DNA of 64,000 nucleotides from an uncultured Treponema sp. Its GTDB lineage: Bacteria; Spirochaetota; Spirochaetia; Treponematales; Treponemataceae. The notes under the pieces are model-generated. The model made no database searches. It had not been told where the DNA came from and was given only the letters and a program-made list of their open reading frames with translations. The stretch is from NCBI GenBank assembly GCA_947165895.1, contig CAMVCB010000007.1, forward strand, positions 1 to 64,000, read 5' to 3'. A program made the translations under genes and the position numbers. Positions 32,472-41,273 of the stretch are shown here, piece after piece. Positions within the stretch are counted from its first letter, which is position 1. Every line of letters begins with the position of its first letter.

Positions 32472-33707
32472 TTATCCGGCGCAAGCAAGCCCAGACCTGA
32501 AGCCCTCTGATTCTGCAAGAAGGCCCAGCTGACTGCTGAAGGTGGCACATTCAACCTGCATAGGGCCGGCTCGGCGGCGAAGATGATAAAGAATTTTTTC
32601 CATAACGATTTGCATGGTACTGTTTAAGAGGGCGCCCATCTTCTTGCCGCCTTCCCCGCCCGCAGGCAGCCCATCTTCGCTCATAATGATTTTACAGGCT
32701 TCTTCAGTTGAAATCGCAGAAAGGACTGCGCTGACGGTTTTGACAGAAGCCCCTGCCTGAATGGCCGCGGCCGCAAGCAGTTCCATGCGGCAGTCGGCAA
32801 TTTTTGAATGGGTATTCATAATTCCGCCTGAAACCTTTATCAGTTTTCCGATATGTCCCGCAAGAAGAAATTTTTCAAAGCCCAGTTTTACAGCCATATC
32901 TATTGTGTCGCCTATGAAGTTTGAACATTTAACGGCCCGGTCCAGGTCATAGCCATATTCAGATTTGATAAAATCAAGGCCGTAATTGCCAGGTGAAACG
33001 ACAGCGGTCTTACTTCCAAGCTCCTTCTGCTGACGGAGTTCAATAAAAATCGTATCCAGTAGTGCCTGACTGCTCATAGGCTCAACAATTCCACTTGTTC
33101 CAAGAATTGAAATGCCCCCTTCAATGCCAAGCCGCGGATTAAAGGTTTTTCGGGCGATTTCCTGACCTTCAGGAACCGAGATTTCTACCAGCAGCCTGCC
33201 CCTGTAATCACATAGCTCGCAGACTTCCAGAACTTCTTTTTCTATCATCTGCCGGGGAACGGAATTTATAGCGTGATTTCCAACCGGCTGATCAAGTCCC
33301 GGTTTTGTCACAAGCCCGACTCCCCTGCCGCCCCTAATCTGCACCTGAGCACAGGAGAAAGCCTTATCCCCCGGCGCGCCAGCGGAATCAGCCTGACCTG
33401 CTGCCGCCTGCTTCCCCGACATTTCAGAGTAACCAGCGTCATCTTCCCGCCCCGACAGTCTCACCCTCGCCACAACATGACAGCCGCTGGTAACATCGGG
33501 GTCATCGCCTCCGTCTTTGATTACCGCACAGCTGACTTCCCTTTCAGAACGGGAAATATCCACAATCTGCGCATTAAAATCTACTCCTTTGGGAGTAGTA
33601 ATTTTGATTTCCTTCTTGATTTTCCCGGTCAGCAGCATGTAGGCCGCCGCTTTAGCTCCAGCCGCAGCACAGCTTCCGGTCGTAAAGCCATAACGCAATT
33701 CAGCCAT
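32472..33707 (-). CDS. cbiD: Cobalt-precorrin-5B C(1)-methyltransferase CbiD
   Basis: 411 residues. The start LRYGFTTGSCAAAGAKAAAYMLLTGK and the GDDPDVT region are diagnostic for CbiD of the anaerobic corrin pathway. An extra Ala/Gly/Ser-rich segment (about residues 95-125) interrupts the normal sequence, which is usually about 360-380 long. The stop region ends the leftward cbi operon, and the start overlaps the cbiC stop by one base. No cobalamin riboswitch was seen nearby. Confidence 0.95.
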   Translation of the reverse strand: MAELRYGFTTGSCAAAGAKAAAYMLLTGKIKKEIKITTPKGVDFNAQIVDISRSEREVSCAVIKDGGDDPDVTSGCHVVARVRLSGREDDAGYSEMSGKQAAAGQADSAGAPGDKAFSCAQVQIRGGRGVGLVTKPGLDQPVGNHAINSVPRQMIEKEVLEVCELCDYRGRLLVEISVPEGQEIARKTFNPRLGIEGGISILGTSGIVEPMSSQALLDTIFIELRQQKELGSKTAVVSPGNYGLDFIKSEYGYDLDRAVKCSNFIGDTIDMAVKLGFEKFLLAGHIGKLIKVSGGIMNTHSKIADCRMELLAAAAIQAGASVKTVSAVLSAISTEEACKIIMSEDGLPAGGEGGKKMGALLNSTMQIVMEKILYHLRRRAGPMQVECATFSSQLGLLAESEGFRSGLACAG

Positions 33708-34339
33708 CAGCGAACTCCAATTCCATATAAAAGGGCATTGCAGATTGCCGCCGCAACCGTACTTCCCCCCTTGCGCCCCTGATTTATGATGTAAGGAACA
33801 TCTCCACCCAGAAAAAGCTCCTTCGCGGCTACCACATTTACAAAGCCAACCGGAACGCCGATTACAAAATCAGGACGGTATATATCGCATTTTATCATCT
33901 CATGCAGGGAAATAAGGGCAGTCGGTGCATTCCCAAGGGCAAAAATCACTTTTTTTCCAAGAGCCGCAGCCCTTTCCATACTCACAGCAGCCCGGGTCAA
34001 CCCCCGCTCTTTTGCCTCCGTCGCCACATCCTCATCCGCCATAAAACAGTGAACCTGGCCGCCAAAAGCTTCCAGCTTCCGCTTATTAATTCCCGCCTTA
34101 GCCATATTGGTGTCGGTTACAATGTGAGCCCCTTCCTGAATGAGAGCCCTTGCCCGCGCCACAGCATCCGGAGAGAACTTCAAAGTCCGGGCAAAATCAA
34201 AATCGGCCGTCGTATGAATTACCCGCATAATTACATCTTTATTTTCAGCCGCCAGGCAGATTTTCTGCGTTTCAAGCTCCTGCGAGATAATTTCAAAACT
34301 TCGTGCCTCAATTTCTTCCGGCTTTACAAACTCAATCAT
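33707..34339 (-). CDS. cbiC: Precorrin-8X methylmutase CbiC
   Basis: 210 residues. CbiC features: IHTTADFDFA with the catalytic His, DTNMAKAGI, ALGNAPTAL and a closing NQGRKGGSTVAAAICNALLYG. It moves a methyl group to make hydrogenobyrinate or cobyrinate. It overlaps cobD by four bases and cbiD by one, so all are co-translated. Confidence 0.95.
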   Translation of the reverse strand: MIEFVKPEEIEARSFEIISQELETQKICLAAENKDVIMRVIHTTADFDFARTLKFSPDAVARARALIQEGAHIVTDTNMAKAGINKRKLEAFGGQVHCFMADEDVATEAKERGLTRAAVSMERAAALGKKVIFALGNAPTALISLHEMIKCDIYRPDFVIGVPVGFVNVVAAKELFLGGDVPYIINQGRKGGSTVAAAICNALLYGIGVR

Positions 34340-35457
34340 TTTCCCCTCACCTTTTTTATCGCCCTTATCAGCTGCCTGTTCTGCCTGTGCTTTTTTACCG
34401 CGATTCTGTACCAGCCCCGTCCCAGCCCCTGGTAGTCACAGCAGTCACGGATTAAGATTTTCTCTTCAAGGAGTTTTTCATAGAGTGATGTCGGTGGCGG
34501 CGCATCAAGTGGCAGCCGGGAGTGCCCGTCACCAGCGCCAGATTCCACTCCCACTTGGGAAGGCAGTGCGCCGCCCCCGAAGTCATCCTTAAAAAGTATA
34601 AAATCAGCATCCGAAGCGTAAACTCTAAAACCCAAAGCTTTAAGTTCTTCAGAAAGATACTTTCTTTCCCGGCGGATAAGTGCCCTTGCCCGCTTCAAAT
34701 AAGAAGCGTCTTTCAAAAGTGCCAGCCCGACTTCCTGAGCAACAGAAGAGACGTTCCATTCCGGAAGCTGGACCTTCAGCCTTTCAGCAGCCGCCGTATC
34801 AGGACAGATGCAGTAACCAAGCCTCAATCCCGGAATTGCATAGCTTTTGGTAAAAGCCCGGAGAAGAAAAACTCCGTCAGACATCCCCGAAAGTTCTCCG
34901 CCACCGTCAGCAAGCTCAATAAAACACTGGTCTATAAGCACTTTTACATTATATTTACAGCAGTTTTGTATAAGCTTTTCGACAATTTCAGCATCAAAAA
35001 GCTTTCCGTCAGGATTATTCGGGTTAGTTAAAATCAAAAAATCAGGTTTTTCCTGCAAAATTAATTCCGCCAGGCGGTCAAAATCACTTTCGGTAAAAGA
35101 AAAACCGCTGTCTTCATTCAGGTAAAAATAAATCGGCCTTGCACCGCAGGACTTAACCGCCCGCTCATAGCCTGTATAAGAAGGCGCAAAAAGAAGAACC
35201 CTGTCAGCTTTTTCCGCCCGCAGAAGGGCCTGAATCAGTTCACTGGCTCCGTTACCAAAAACCAGCCTGCTCCCGGGAAGTCCCAGTTTTTTACTCAAAG
35301 CAGCTGTCAGCTCCCTGCACTCCTGATCCGGATAATTCCGGATTTTTTTAAGTGCTCGTAAATACGCAATCTTCGCCCTGAACGGCAGCCCCAGCGGGTT
35401 TACATTAATAGAGAAATCAAGTCTTATTTTATGTGAATAAATATCGCCGCCGTGCAT
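34336..35457 (-). CDS. cobD: Threonine-phosphate decarboxylase CobD (aminotransferase-like)
   Basis: 373 residues from ATG 35457; a GTG at 35487 would add ten. It starts MHGGDIYSHKIRLDFSINVNP, standard for CobD. The pyridoxal-phosphate lysine lies in RAFTKSYAIPGLRLGY and the TNPNNPDGK loop is present. It makes aminopropanol phosphate for the nucleotide loop. A Gly/Pro/Ala-rich stretch of about 30 residues (FKDDFGGGALP... to PPPTSLYEKLL) interrupts the C-terminal domain. It overlaps the cbiB end. Confidence 0.92.
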   Translation of the reverse strand: MHGGDIYSHKIRLDFSINVNPLGLPFRAKIAYLRALKKIRNYPDQECRELTAALSKKLGLPGSRLVFGNGASELIQALLRAEKADRVLLFAPSYTGYERAVKSCGARPIYFYLNEDSGFSFTESDFDRLAELILQEKPDFLILTNPNNPDGKLFDAEIVEKLIQNCCKYNVKVLIDQCFIELADGGGELSGMSDGVFLLRAFTKSYAIPGLRLGYCICPDTAAAERLKVQLPEWNVSSVAQEVGLALLKDASYLKRARALIRRERKYLSEELKALGFRVYASDADFILFKDDFGGGALPSQVGVESGAGDGHSRLPLDAPPPTSLYEKLLEEKILIRDCCDYQGLGRGWYRIAVKKHRQNRQLIRAIKKVRGK

Positions 35458-36425
35458 ATCAAAATCCCGACACAAATAATTTCGCACAAAATCGCCGCTG
35501 TGTACATAAGAAAAATTGCGCGTTTTATATCCTTATGTTCCGGCGCCCGTAAACAATCTCCGATATAAGGCTTTTCTTCAAGTTTGCCCTCATAATACAG
35601 GGGGCCTGCCAGCTGCAGACCAAGCGCTCCCGCCGCTAAGCTTTCTGTCTGGGCAGAGTTCGGGCTCTGATGATTAAAACGGTCGCGAAGGAAAATTTTC
35701 AGGGCATTTTTAAAGGAAAAATCCCTGCCGCCAAAAAGACAGGCCGCAAGCATAAGCAGGGCTGCCAGCCGCGAGGGAATAAAATTTACAAAATCATCAG
35801 TCTTGGCCGCCGCGCGTCCAAAATCAATGTAATGCTCGTTCTTATAGCCTATCATCGAATCCATGGTGTTTATGCACTTATAAAAAAAGCCCAGGGCCGG
35901 CCCCCCGATTGCGCAAAAAAGCATTGGGGCAATTACCCCGTCGTTTGTGCTTTCAGCAACCGTTTCAATGGCAGCCTTAGTCACCCCTTCGTCAGTCAGA
36001 TTTTCTGTATCACGGCCTACAATCATTGAAACTGCAAGGCGGGCATCTTCTAAAGTGCCTTCTTCCAGTGCCCGAAAAACCCTGCTGCTTTCAACCTTAA
36101 GTGACTTTGCCGCAAGAATCTGCCAGGTAAAAAGGGCTTCGACAATACAGAAAAGAATCTTATTTATATGGAAAGAAGCAAGCAAAATGGTAAGAACAAG
36201 GGCTTCTGTTACCGCGCAGACGAAAAAAACTGTAATAAGGCCGGAAAAGCGTTTTTTTGCGGGGGAATCCCCCTGCCTGTAAAAAAGCCTTTCAGCAAAA
36301 CTAATCAGCTTTCCAATCAGCCGCACCGGATGAAAGGGATAAACAGGGTCTCCAAAAATCAAATCGAGAATAAAGCCTGAAGCAAATGCAATTATATGGA
36401 AAATTATAAATTCCCGGAAAGTCAT
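35424..36425 (-). CDS. cbiB: Adenosylcobinamide-phosphate synthase CbiB
   Basis: 333 residues with several membrane helices. Family signatures: LDLIFGDPVYPFHPVRLIG near residue 20, VGRDTENLTDEGVTKAAIETVAESTNDGVIAP, FVNFIPSRL. It attaches aminopropanol phosphate to adenosylcobyric acid. AAGGAG lies upstream. It directly follows the cobU-like gene (7 bases). Confidence 0.95.
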   Translation of the reverse strand: MTFREFIIFHIIAFASGFILDLIFGDPVYPFHPVRLIGKLISFAERLFYRQGDSPAKKRFSGLITVFFVCAVTEALVLTILLASFHINKILFCIVEALFTWQILAAKSLKVESSRVFRALEEGTLEDARLAVSMIVGRDTENLTDEGVTKAAIETVAESTNDGVIAPMLFCAIGGPALGFFYKCINTMDSMIGYKNEHYIDFGRAAAKTDDFVNFIPSRLAALLMLAACLFGGRDFSFKNALKIFLRDRFNHQSPNSAQTESLAAGALGLQLAGPLYYEGKLEEKPYIGDCLRAPEHKDIKRAIFLMYTAAILCEIICVGILICTAAIFIHIK

Positions 36426-36432
36426 TCAGATT

Positions 36433-36783
36433 TTACTCCTTAATAATCTGGGCAAGTCCCATCACAATCCGGGTAACTTTATCGGCCTTTTCTGCAAGCC
36501 TGCACAAAATCCGCCCGGTCACTTCCCGCCATTCCCGTTCAAAAGCATCCAGAGGAACAATTCCGTTTCCAATTTCATCACTGATAATTATAAGTTTTTT
36601 CCCGGCCTCTTCTGCCATAGTCACACGGTTACTAATCTCCTGCAAAATCTGCTCTGAATTCATTCCGGAAGCCAGCTTTTCCCTAATCACAAGGTGAAGG
36701 TCATTTATCATTTCAGCATCCGGTGCAAGAGATTTTGCATATTCAACTTTATTCTGTGCGTATCCGCCTATGATAAGTTCCAT
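36433..36783 (-). CDS. CobU-like protein with a degenerate P-loop
   Basis: 116 residues, against about 180 for CobU. The C-terminal half (ISDEIGNGIVPLDAFEREW...GRILCRLAEKADKV) is CobU-like, but the nucleotide-binding loop at the start reads GGYAQNKVEYA instead of GG-R/S-SGKS. A complete CobU is encoded at 40710. This copy probably lacks kinase activity and may have a structural or regulatory part, or be decaying. First gene of the leftward cbi unit. Confidence 0.7.
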   Translation of the reverse strand: MELIIGGYAQNKVEYAKSLAPDAEMINDLHLVIREKLASGMNSEQILQEISNRVTMAEEAGKKLIIISDEIGNGIVPLDAFEREWREVTGRILCRLAEKADKVTRIVMGLAQIIKE

Positions 36784-36827
36784 ACATTAATTATATCAAA
36801 AGTAAGTTTTCTAGGATATTCAATCCC

Positions 36828-36860
36828 GGCTTTATTACTCAGGCAATTACGGCTAATTTT
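36828..36860 (+). repeat. 33-base duplication of the MFS gene 5' region
   Basis: Matches 37517-37549 (codons 16-26 of the MFS gene) at 32 of 33 bases (one A/G change). The copy lies directly upstream of the peptide-regulon promoter and ends in GGCTAATTTT, which pairs with the TTAGCC of the -35 element. A related arrangement, with a piece of another gene, is present at 4155-4224. Confidence 0.8.
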
Positions 36861-36862
36861 TT

Positions 36863-36891
36863 TAGCCATTTTTCCTTGAACGGAGTATAAA
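36863..36891 (+). promoter_or_regulatory. Peptide-regulon promoter, copy 2
   Basis: TAGCCA (36863-36868), 17 bp, TATAAA (36886-36891) within CGGAGTATAAATAA. Serves the single peptide gene at 36924. Confidence 0.72.
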
Positions 36892-36923
36892 TAAAAGTAA
36901 GACAAATCATATGGAGGTATTCT

Positions 36924-37376
36924 ATGAACGAACAGGAACTTAGAGAACAGCTTCTTGAAGCCGGTGCTAATAAAGAAGATCTTAATAAAATTGACTTTGC
37001 CAAAATCCAGACAATTTCAGAAAAGGCAACAGATGTTGAAAGTCTTTGCAAGGCATTTAAAGAAAACTATCCGAACTTCAAGGAAGGGGAGTTCAAAAAA
37101 GCCGTACAGCAGATATCAAAAGATTGCGAAGAATCAGAAGAGCTTTCTGATGAACAGCTGGCAGATGTTGCAGGTGGAAGTGCTGGAAGCTGGTTCAAAA
37201 AGAACAAAAACTCACTTATTGCCCTTGGTGCAGTTGTCGGCGTCATAGGACTTACAGCTCTTGGTACAGGTCTTTATTCAAAGTACAAAGCAAAGCAGGC
37301 ATTAAAGGAACAGGCCTATGATAATATAAATAAACGTCCTCTCGATATATCAGAAGAAAAACTCGACGCTGATTAA
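36924..37376 (+). CDS. Nif11/NHLP-type precursor peptide, type A (isolated)
   Basis: 150 residues. Leader with LLEAGANKEDL, IDFAKIQ, NYPNFKEGEF, ending ELSDEQLADVAGG (GG 84-85). The core of 65 residues starts SAGSWFKKNK, followed by a glycine-rich hydrophobic helix with GxxxG-like spacing and a charged tail. TGGAGG lies 8 bases upstream. It sits alone between the two halves of the cobalamin cluster, far from other peptide genes, with its own regulon promoter and a duplicated MFS fragment upstream, which suggests insertion here. Confidence 0.85.
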   Translation: MNEQELREQLLEAGANKEDLNKIDFAKIQTISEKATDVESLCKAFKENYPNFKEGEFKKAVQQISKDCEESEELSDEQLADVAGGSAGSWFKKNKNSLIALGAVVGVIGLTALGTGLYSKYKAKQALKEQAYDNINKRPLDISEEKLDAD

Positions 37377-37471
37377 TACAGATAGAAAAGAGGACTGATT
37401 AAAAATTATGATGCAGGGGATAAGGCCGTCATTCATTTGCTTTATTCCCCGTCATATGATAGTCTAAACTC

Positions 37472-38659
37472 ATGCAGACTCCAGATTACAAGAAAACCCT
37501 CACAGCCTGTTATCTTGGCTTTATTACTCAGGCAATTGCGGCTAATTTTGCCCCCCTGCTCTTTTTGACATTTCACAAAAGCTATTCTGTTCCGCTTGGA
37601 AAAATTGCCCTGATTCCGGCAGTTTTCTTTATGACTCAGCTGATTGTAGACATTATCTGCGCTCAGGTAGTTGATAAAATCGGATACAGAAAATGCGTAG
37701 TTTTCTCGGAGATTACTTCTGCGGCAGGGCTTGTGCTGCTGGCATTTTTGCCTGACCTTTTTTCTGATCCTTTTACGGGGATTGTAGTCAGCGTTGTAGT
37801 TTACGCAATCGGAAGCGGTTTAATCGAAGTTCTTGTAAGTCCGATTGTTGAAGCCTGTCCTTTTGAACATAAGGAAGCCACAATGAGTCTTTTGCATTCC
37901 TTTTACTGCTGGGGCTCTGTCGGCGTAATTGTGATTTCAACTCTCTTTTTTAAGTTTTTCGGCATTCAGAACTGGAAGCTGCTTGCCTGTCTCTGGGCTC
38001 TTCTGCCCCTTTACAACATCTTTAATTTTGCCACCTGCCCTATTGAACACCCGACCGGCGGCGAAAAGGGAATGGGAATTGCAGCCCTCTTCCGCCTGCC
38101 GCTATTCTATCTGGCAGTAATTCTTATGATTTGCGCCGGAGCCTCTGAACTTTCCATGGCCCAGTGGGCATCAGCCTTTGCAGAAAGCGCCCTGGGACTT
38201 TCTAAAACAGCAGGCGACCTTGCGGGCCCTTGTCTTTTTGCCGTAACAATGGGCAGCTGCCGGGCAATTTTTGGAAAATTCGGTGACCGGCTCAACCTAA
38301 AAAACTTTATGATTGCTTCCGGTCTGCTTTGTATTGTAAGTTATCTGCTTGCTTCCCTTTCGCCCCTTCCGATTCTGGGACTTTCGGGCTGTATAATCTG
38401 CGGATTTTCGGTTGGAATTATGTGGCCGGGAACAATCAGCATCTGCTCGCCAAAAATTCCCCGTGGTGGTACTGCCTTTTTTGCCATGCTCGCAATGGCG
38501 GGCGACCTTGGAGGCTCTGCCGGCCCTGCAATTGTCGGAAACATCAGTCAGCTTGCAGGAGATAACCTTCAGCGGGGACTCCTTGCCGGTGCCATTTTCC
38601 CGCTGATTATGATTGCAGCGCTGATTATGCTGACCAGCGCTAAAACTGAAACTACTTGA
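37472..38659 (+). CDS. MFS transporter
   Basis: 395 residues with about twelve hydrophobic segments. It resembles the sugar/FucP-like side of the MFS (DIICAQVVDKIGYRKCVV loop). The 5' end contains the 33 bases duplicated upstream of the peptide gene. No clear ribosome site, so the start is uncertain. GGGGATAA...TTATTCCCC just upstream (about 37416-37450) may end the peptide transcript. Substrate unknown; a cobalamin link is not indicated. Confidence 0.82.
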   Translation: MQTPDYKKTLTACYLGFITQAIAANFAPLLFLTFHKSYSVPLGKIALIPAVFFMTQLIVDIICAQVVDKIGYRKCVVFSEITSAAGLVLLAFLPDLFSDPFTGIVVSVVVYAIGSGLIEVLVSPIVEACPFEHKEATMSLLHSFYCWGSVGVIVISTLFFKFFGIQNWKLLACLWALLPLYNIFNFATCPIEHPTGGEKGMGIAALFRLPLFYLAVILMICAGASELSMAQWASAFAESALGLSKTAGDLAGPCLFAVTMGSCRAIFGKFGDRLNLKNFMIASGLLCIVSYLLASLSPLPILGLSGCIICGFSVGIMWPGTISICSPKIPRGGTAFFAMLAMAGDLGGSAGPAIVGNISQLAGDNLQRGLLAGAIFPLIMIAALIMLTSAKTETT

Positions 38660-39212
38660 GCACAGAACCACAGCTAAAGGCTGCGGCACTTGGCTCAGCA
38701 TTTACAAGGTGGTAAGTGTGTGAAACCGGATTATAAGTAATCGGCTTAAGCTTTGCGATATCAATTTTGCCGTCTGTCAAAACTGTTTCATCAGCCGTAA
38801 TGTTTACAATTTCGCCAAAAAGGTGACTTGTTTTTTCATCATAAGATTTAAGGCGACATTCAAGAGTTACAGGGAATTCAGCAAAAACCGGTGCATTTAC
38901 GTTTTTAGATTTTTCAACGTGAAGACCTGATTTTTCAATTTTGTTTTCAACCTTGTTGGAAGATTCAATTCCAACATAATCAGCAGGAATAACGCTTGCA
39001 AGAGTTGCAGGGCTTACGGTAAATTCTTTTGTTTTCAAAAGATTTTTTACAGTCTTGTGGCTTGCATCCAGACAGAGGAAAACCTCTTTTGTGTCACCAA
39101 TTCCGCCCCAAGCCGCATTCATGGCATCAGCTTTGCCCTTTTCATCGTAAGTGCCGATAATCAAAACCGGCATAGGAAATAAAATCTCTTTTGCACCAAA
39201 ATCTGTTCTCAT
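38652..39212 (-). CDS. Flavin reductase-like FMN-binding protein
   Basis: 186 residues. The opening KEILFPMPVLIIGTYDEKGKADAMNAAWGG and the CLDASHKTVKNL segment match the flavoredoxin/flavin-reductase-like FMN-binding family. Its stop overlaps the convergent MFS stop by eight bases. Members reduce flavin or act as flavoproteins of unknown use. Divergent from folE. Confidence 0.88.
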   Translation of the reverse strand: MRTDFGAKEILFPMPVLIIGTYDEKGKADAMNAAWGGIGDTKEVFLCLDASHKTVKNLLKTKEFTVSPATLASVIPADYVGIESSNKVENKIEKSGLHVEKSKNVNAPVFAEFPVTLECRLKSYDEKTSHLFGEIVNITADETVLTDGKIDIAKLKPITYNPVSHTYHLVNAEPSAAAFSCGSVLK

Positions 39213-39307
39213 AAATTACCTCTTTTTTGATAATAACCCAGACAAAAAATAATGACAATAGACAAAGTATTCGCTAATATTACTAAGTTACTTAAGGAGT
39301 TTTGATT

Positions 39308-39907
39308 ATGACATCAGCTGAAAAACCAGATTTTGACCATGAAAAAATTAAACAGGCCGTCAGATTGATGTTTGAAGCTATTGGTGAAAACCCAGAGCGT
39401 CCCGGTATTGCAGACACTCCCGACCGCGTCGCAAGAGCCTTTGAAGAAATTTTTGAAGGCTGTAAATACACAAATGAAGAAATTGCCGAAAATAATAAGG
39501 TACTTTTTGATAATCCCGCAACCGGAATCGTAGTTGAAAAAATTACAGGCCCGGGTTTAAACGGAATGTGCGAGCATCACCTGCTTCCAATGTACGACAT
39601 GACAGTTTATATCGGCTACATTCCAAAAGGAAAGGTAATCGGACTTTCAAAGCTTGCAAGAATTGCCGAACTTTGCGCAAAACGCCCCAGCCTTCAGGAA
39701 AAAATCGGAATGGATATTGCCGAATGTGTCAGACTGGCAACCGGGGCAGAAGACGTTGCCGTAGTTATAACAGCAAAGCACGGCTGCATCCAGTTCCGGG
39801 GAGCAAAAAAGGACGTAGTCACAAAAACCGCTGAACTCACAGGAAAATTTCTGAGCGGAAGCAAACTCCGCGCCGAATTCTATCAGCTGATTCAGAGCCA
39901 GTTATAA
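39308..39907 (+). CDS. folE: GTP cyclohydrolase I FolE
   Basis: 199 residues from ATG 39308, with AAGGAG 8 bases upstream; a TTG two codons earlier is rejected. Zinc ligands and catalytic residues: CEHHLLP and the later Cys in KHGCIQFRG; the KVIGLSKLARI segment is also typical. It converts GTP to dihydroneopterin triphosphate, the first step of folate or pterin synthesis. It converges with cobS. Confidence 0.96.
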   Translation: MTSAEKPDFDHEKIKQAVRLMFEAIGENPERPGIADTPDRVARAFEEIFEGCKYTNEEIAENNKVLFDNPATGIVVEKITGPGLNGMCEHHLLPMYDMTVYIGYIPKGKVIGLSKLARIAELCAKRPSLQEKIGMDIAECVRLATGAEDVAVVITAKHGCIQFRGAKKDVVTKTAELTGKFLSGSKLRAEFYQLIQSQL

Positions 39908-39927
39908 TTTTGCCCGCCGGCAAATGT

Positions 39928-40713
39928 CTATCTGGCAAAAAAGAACACAGGAAGAGAAAGCAGCTCCGAAAGGCAGACAAAAAATCCTGCAAGGTCACCG
40001 GTAATCCCGCCAAAGTTTTTTCTGCTCATGGCATAATAGTATAGAAAAGAAATTAAGATTGCAGACAGTGTGAATACAGCATAAAGTCCTGTAAGATAAA
40101 AAAGCAGTCCCGCTCCCGCCGCAAGCTCAATAAACAAAATCACGATTACAAAAAGAGGCTTTTTGCTTGCACTTTCGGCCGCAAGCATTCCATCAGTCTT
40201 AGCCTTTGGAAAAGTCAAAACACTTATTCCGCTAAGGCAGCGCGAAATAAAAAAGCTGAAAGAAGAGGCAATTACAGCGCAGGAAGAATTTTCATTTACC
40301 AGCGACAAAAAGGCCCCCGCCAGCAGCAAATAAAGGGCAAAAGAGATGACGGCAAATGCCCCGATATGAGGATCTTTTAAAATTTCGAGCTTTTTCTGCC
40401 GGTCGCCGTAAGAATGCAGGGCATCCATAGTATCCAGAAAGCCGTCCAGGTGAAATCCGCCGGTTATCAGAAGGGGAAGCGCAAGGGCAATCATAATGTA
40501 AAAAAGATGATTTGAAGCAAAAACTCCGCAGCATAGCTTAAACCAGCCCCATTCTGCTCCCCCGATTACAGCCCCTACCCATGGAAAAAATATCAGATGA
40601 TACTTCATATCGTCCGAGCCCCAGGTAAAGCGGGGAACCGGGATTTTTGAATAAATTGAAAAAGCGACGGTAAGCGATTTAAAAAACTGACAGACTGAAC
40701 GAAAAATCCTCAT
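39928..40713 (-). CDS. cobS: Adenosylcobinamide-GDP ribazoletransferase CobS
   Basis: 261 residues, membrane protein with about six helices. CobS signatures: FSIYSKIPVPR near the start, LPLLITGGFHLDGFLDTMDAL with the metal-binding acidic cluster, and KNFGGITGDLAG near the end. It joins alpha-ribazole to the corrinoid. It overlaps cobU by four bases. Confidence 0.95.
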   Translation of the reverse strand: MRIFRSVCQFFKSLTVAFSIYSKIPVPRFTWGSDDMKYHLIFFPWVGAVIGGAEWGWFKLCCGVFASNHLFYIMIALALPLLITGGFHLDGFLDTMDALHSYGDRQKKLEILKDPHIGAFAVISFALYLLLAGAFLSLVNENSSCAVIASSFSFFISRCLSGISVLTFPKAKTDGMLAAESASKKPLFVIVILFIELAAGAGLLFYLTGLYAVFTLSAILISFLYYYAMSRKNFGGITGDLAGFFVCLSELLSLPVFFFAR

Positions 40714-41273
40714 TTTATCTCCACTGGTATTCCCACGACCACTTCATATACTTTATCAGAAATTACGGTAAGCTGGCAGTTTATTTTTCCCAGCGCTTTT
40801 ATATATTTTTCAGTCGCTTCATCATACTGCCTTCCATCGTCAAAAACGTTATTTGTAACAATTACAAGATTTTCAAAAACCGAAGAAAGCTTTTTTACAC
40901 CGTCAAGAATTTTTTCTACGACTTCACCCTGGGATTTCTGGTCACAGCTCTCTTCATCATCAATTCCCGGACTGGCAAACATCTCATTTGCACAAAGGTT
41001 ACCCATACATTCTACAAGGGCATTCCCGCCAAGCCCGCAAATCCCCGTCAGACCGCAAATCTCCCCCAGGTTCCTGGCCTTCTCTATTGTCTTAAAGCCT
41101 CTGCCTTCCCGCAGCTTCCTGTGCCGGGCAATTTTTTTCTGTGCATCTGCGTCATCTTCACGCGCCATCATAGTTGCAATGTAATATTTTTCCGCACCCG
41201 GAAAATCTGCAAGAAGTTTTTCCGCAAAGGAAGACTTGCCGCTTCCACTCCCGCCGTAAACCAGATAAATCAT
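40710..41273 (-). CDS. cobU: Adenosylcobinamide kinase/guanylyltransferase CobU
   Basis: 187 residues with an intact P-loop (GGSGSGKSSFAEKLL, residues 7-14). The YYIATMMARED segment and a VVVGIPVEIK end are also CobU-like. It phosphorylates and guanylylates adenosylcobinamide. It overlaps cobT and cobS by ATGA-type junctions. Compare the degenerate copy at 36433. Confidence 0.92.
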   Translation of the reverse strand: MIYLVYGGSGSGKSSFAEKLLADFPGAEKYYIATMMAREDDADAQKKIARHRKLREGRGFKTIEKARNLGEICGLTGICGLGGNALVECMGNLCANEMFASPGIDDEESCDQKSQGEVVEKILDGVKKLSSVFENLVIVTNNVFDDGRQYDEATEKYIKALGKINCQLTVISDKVYEVVVGIPVEIK

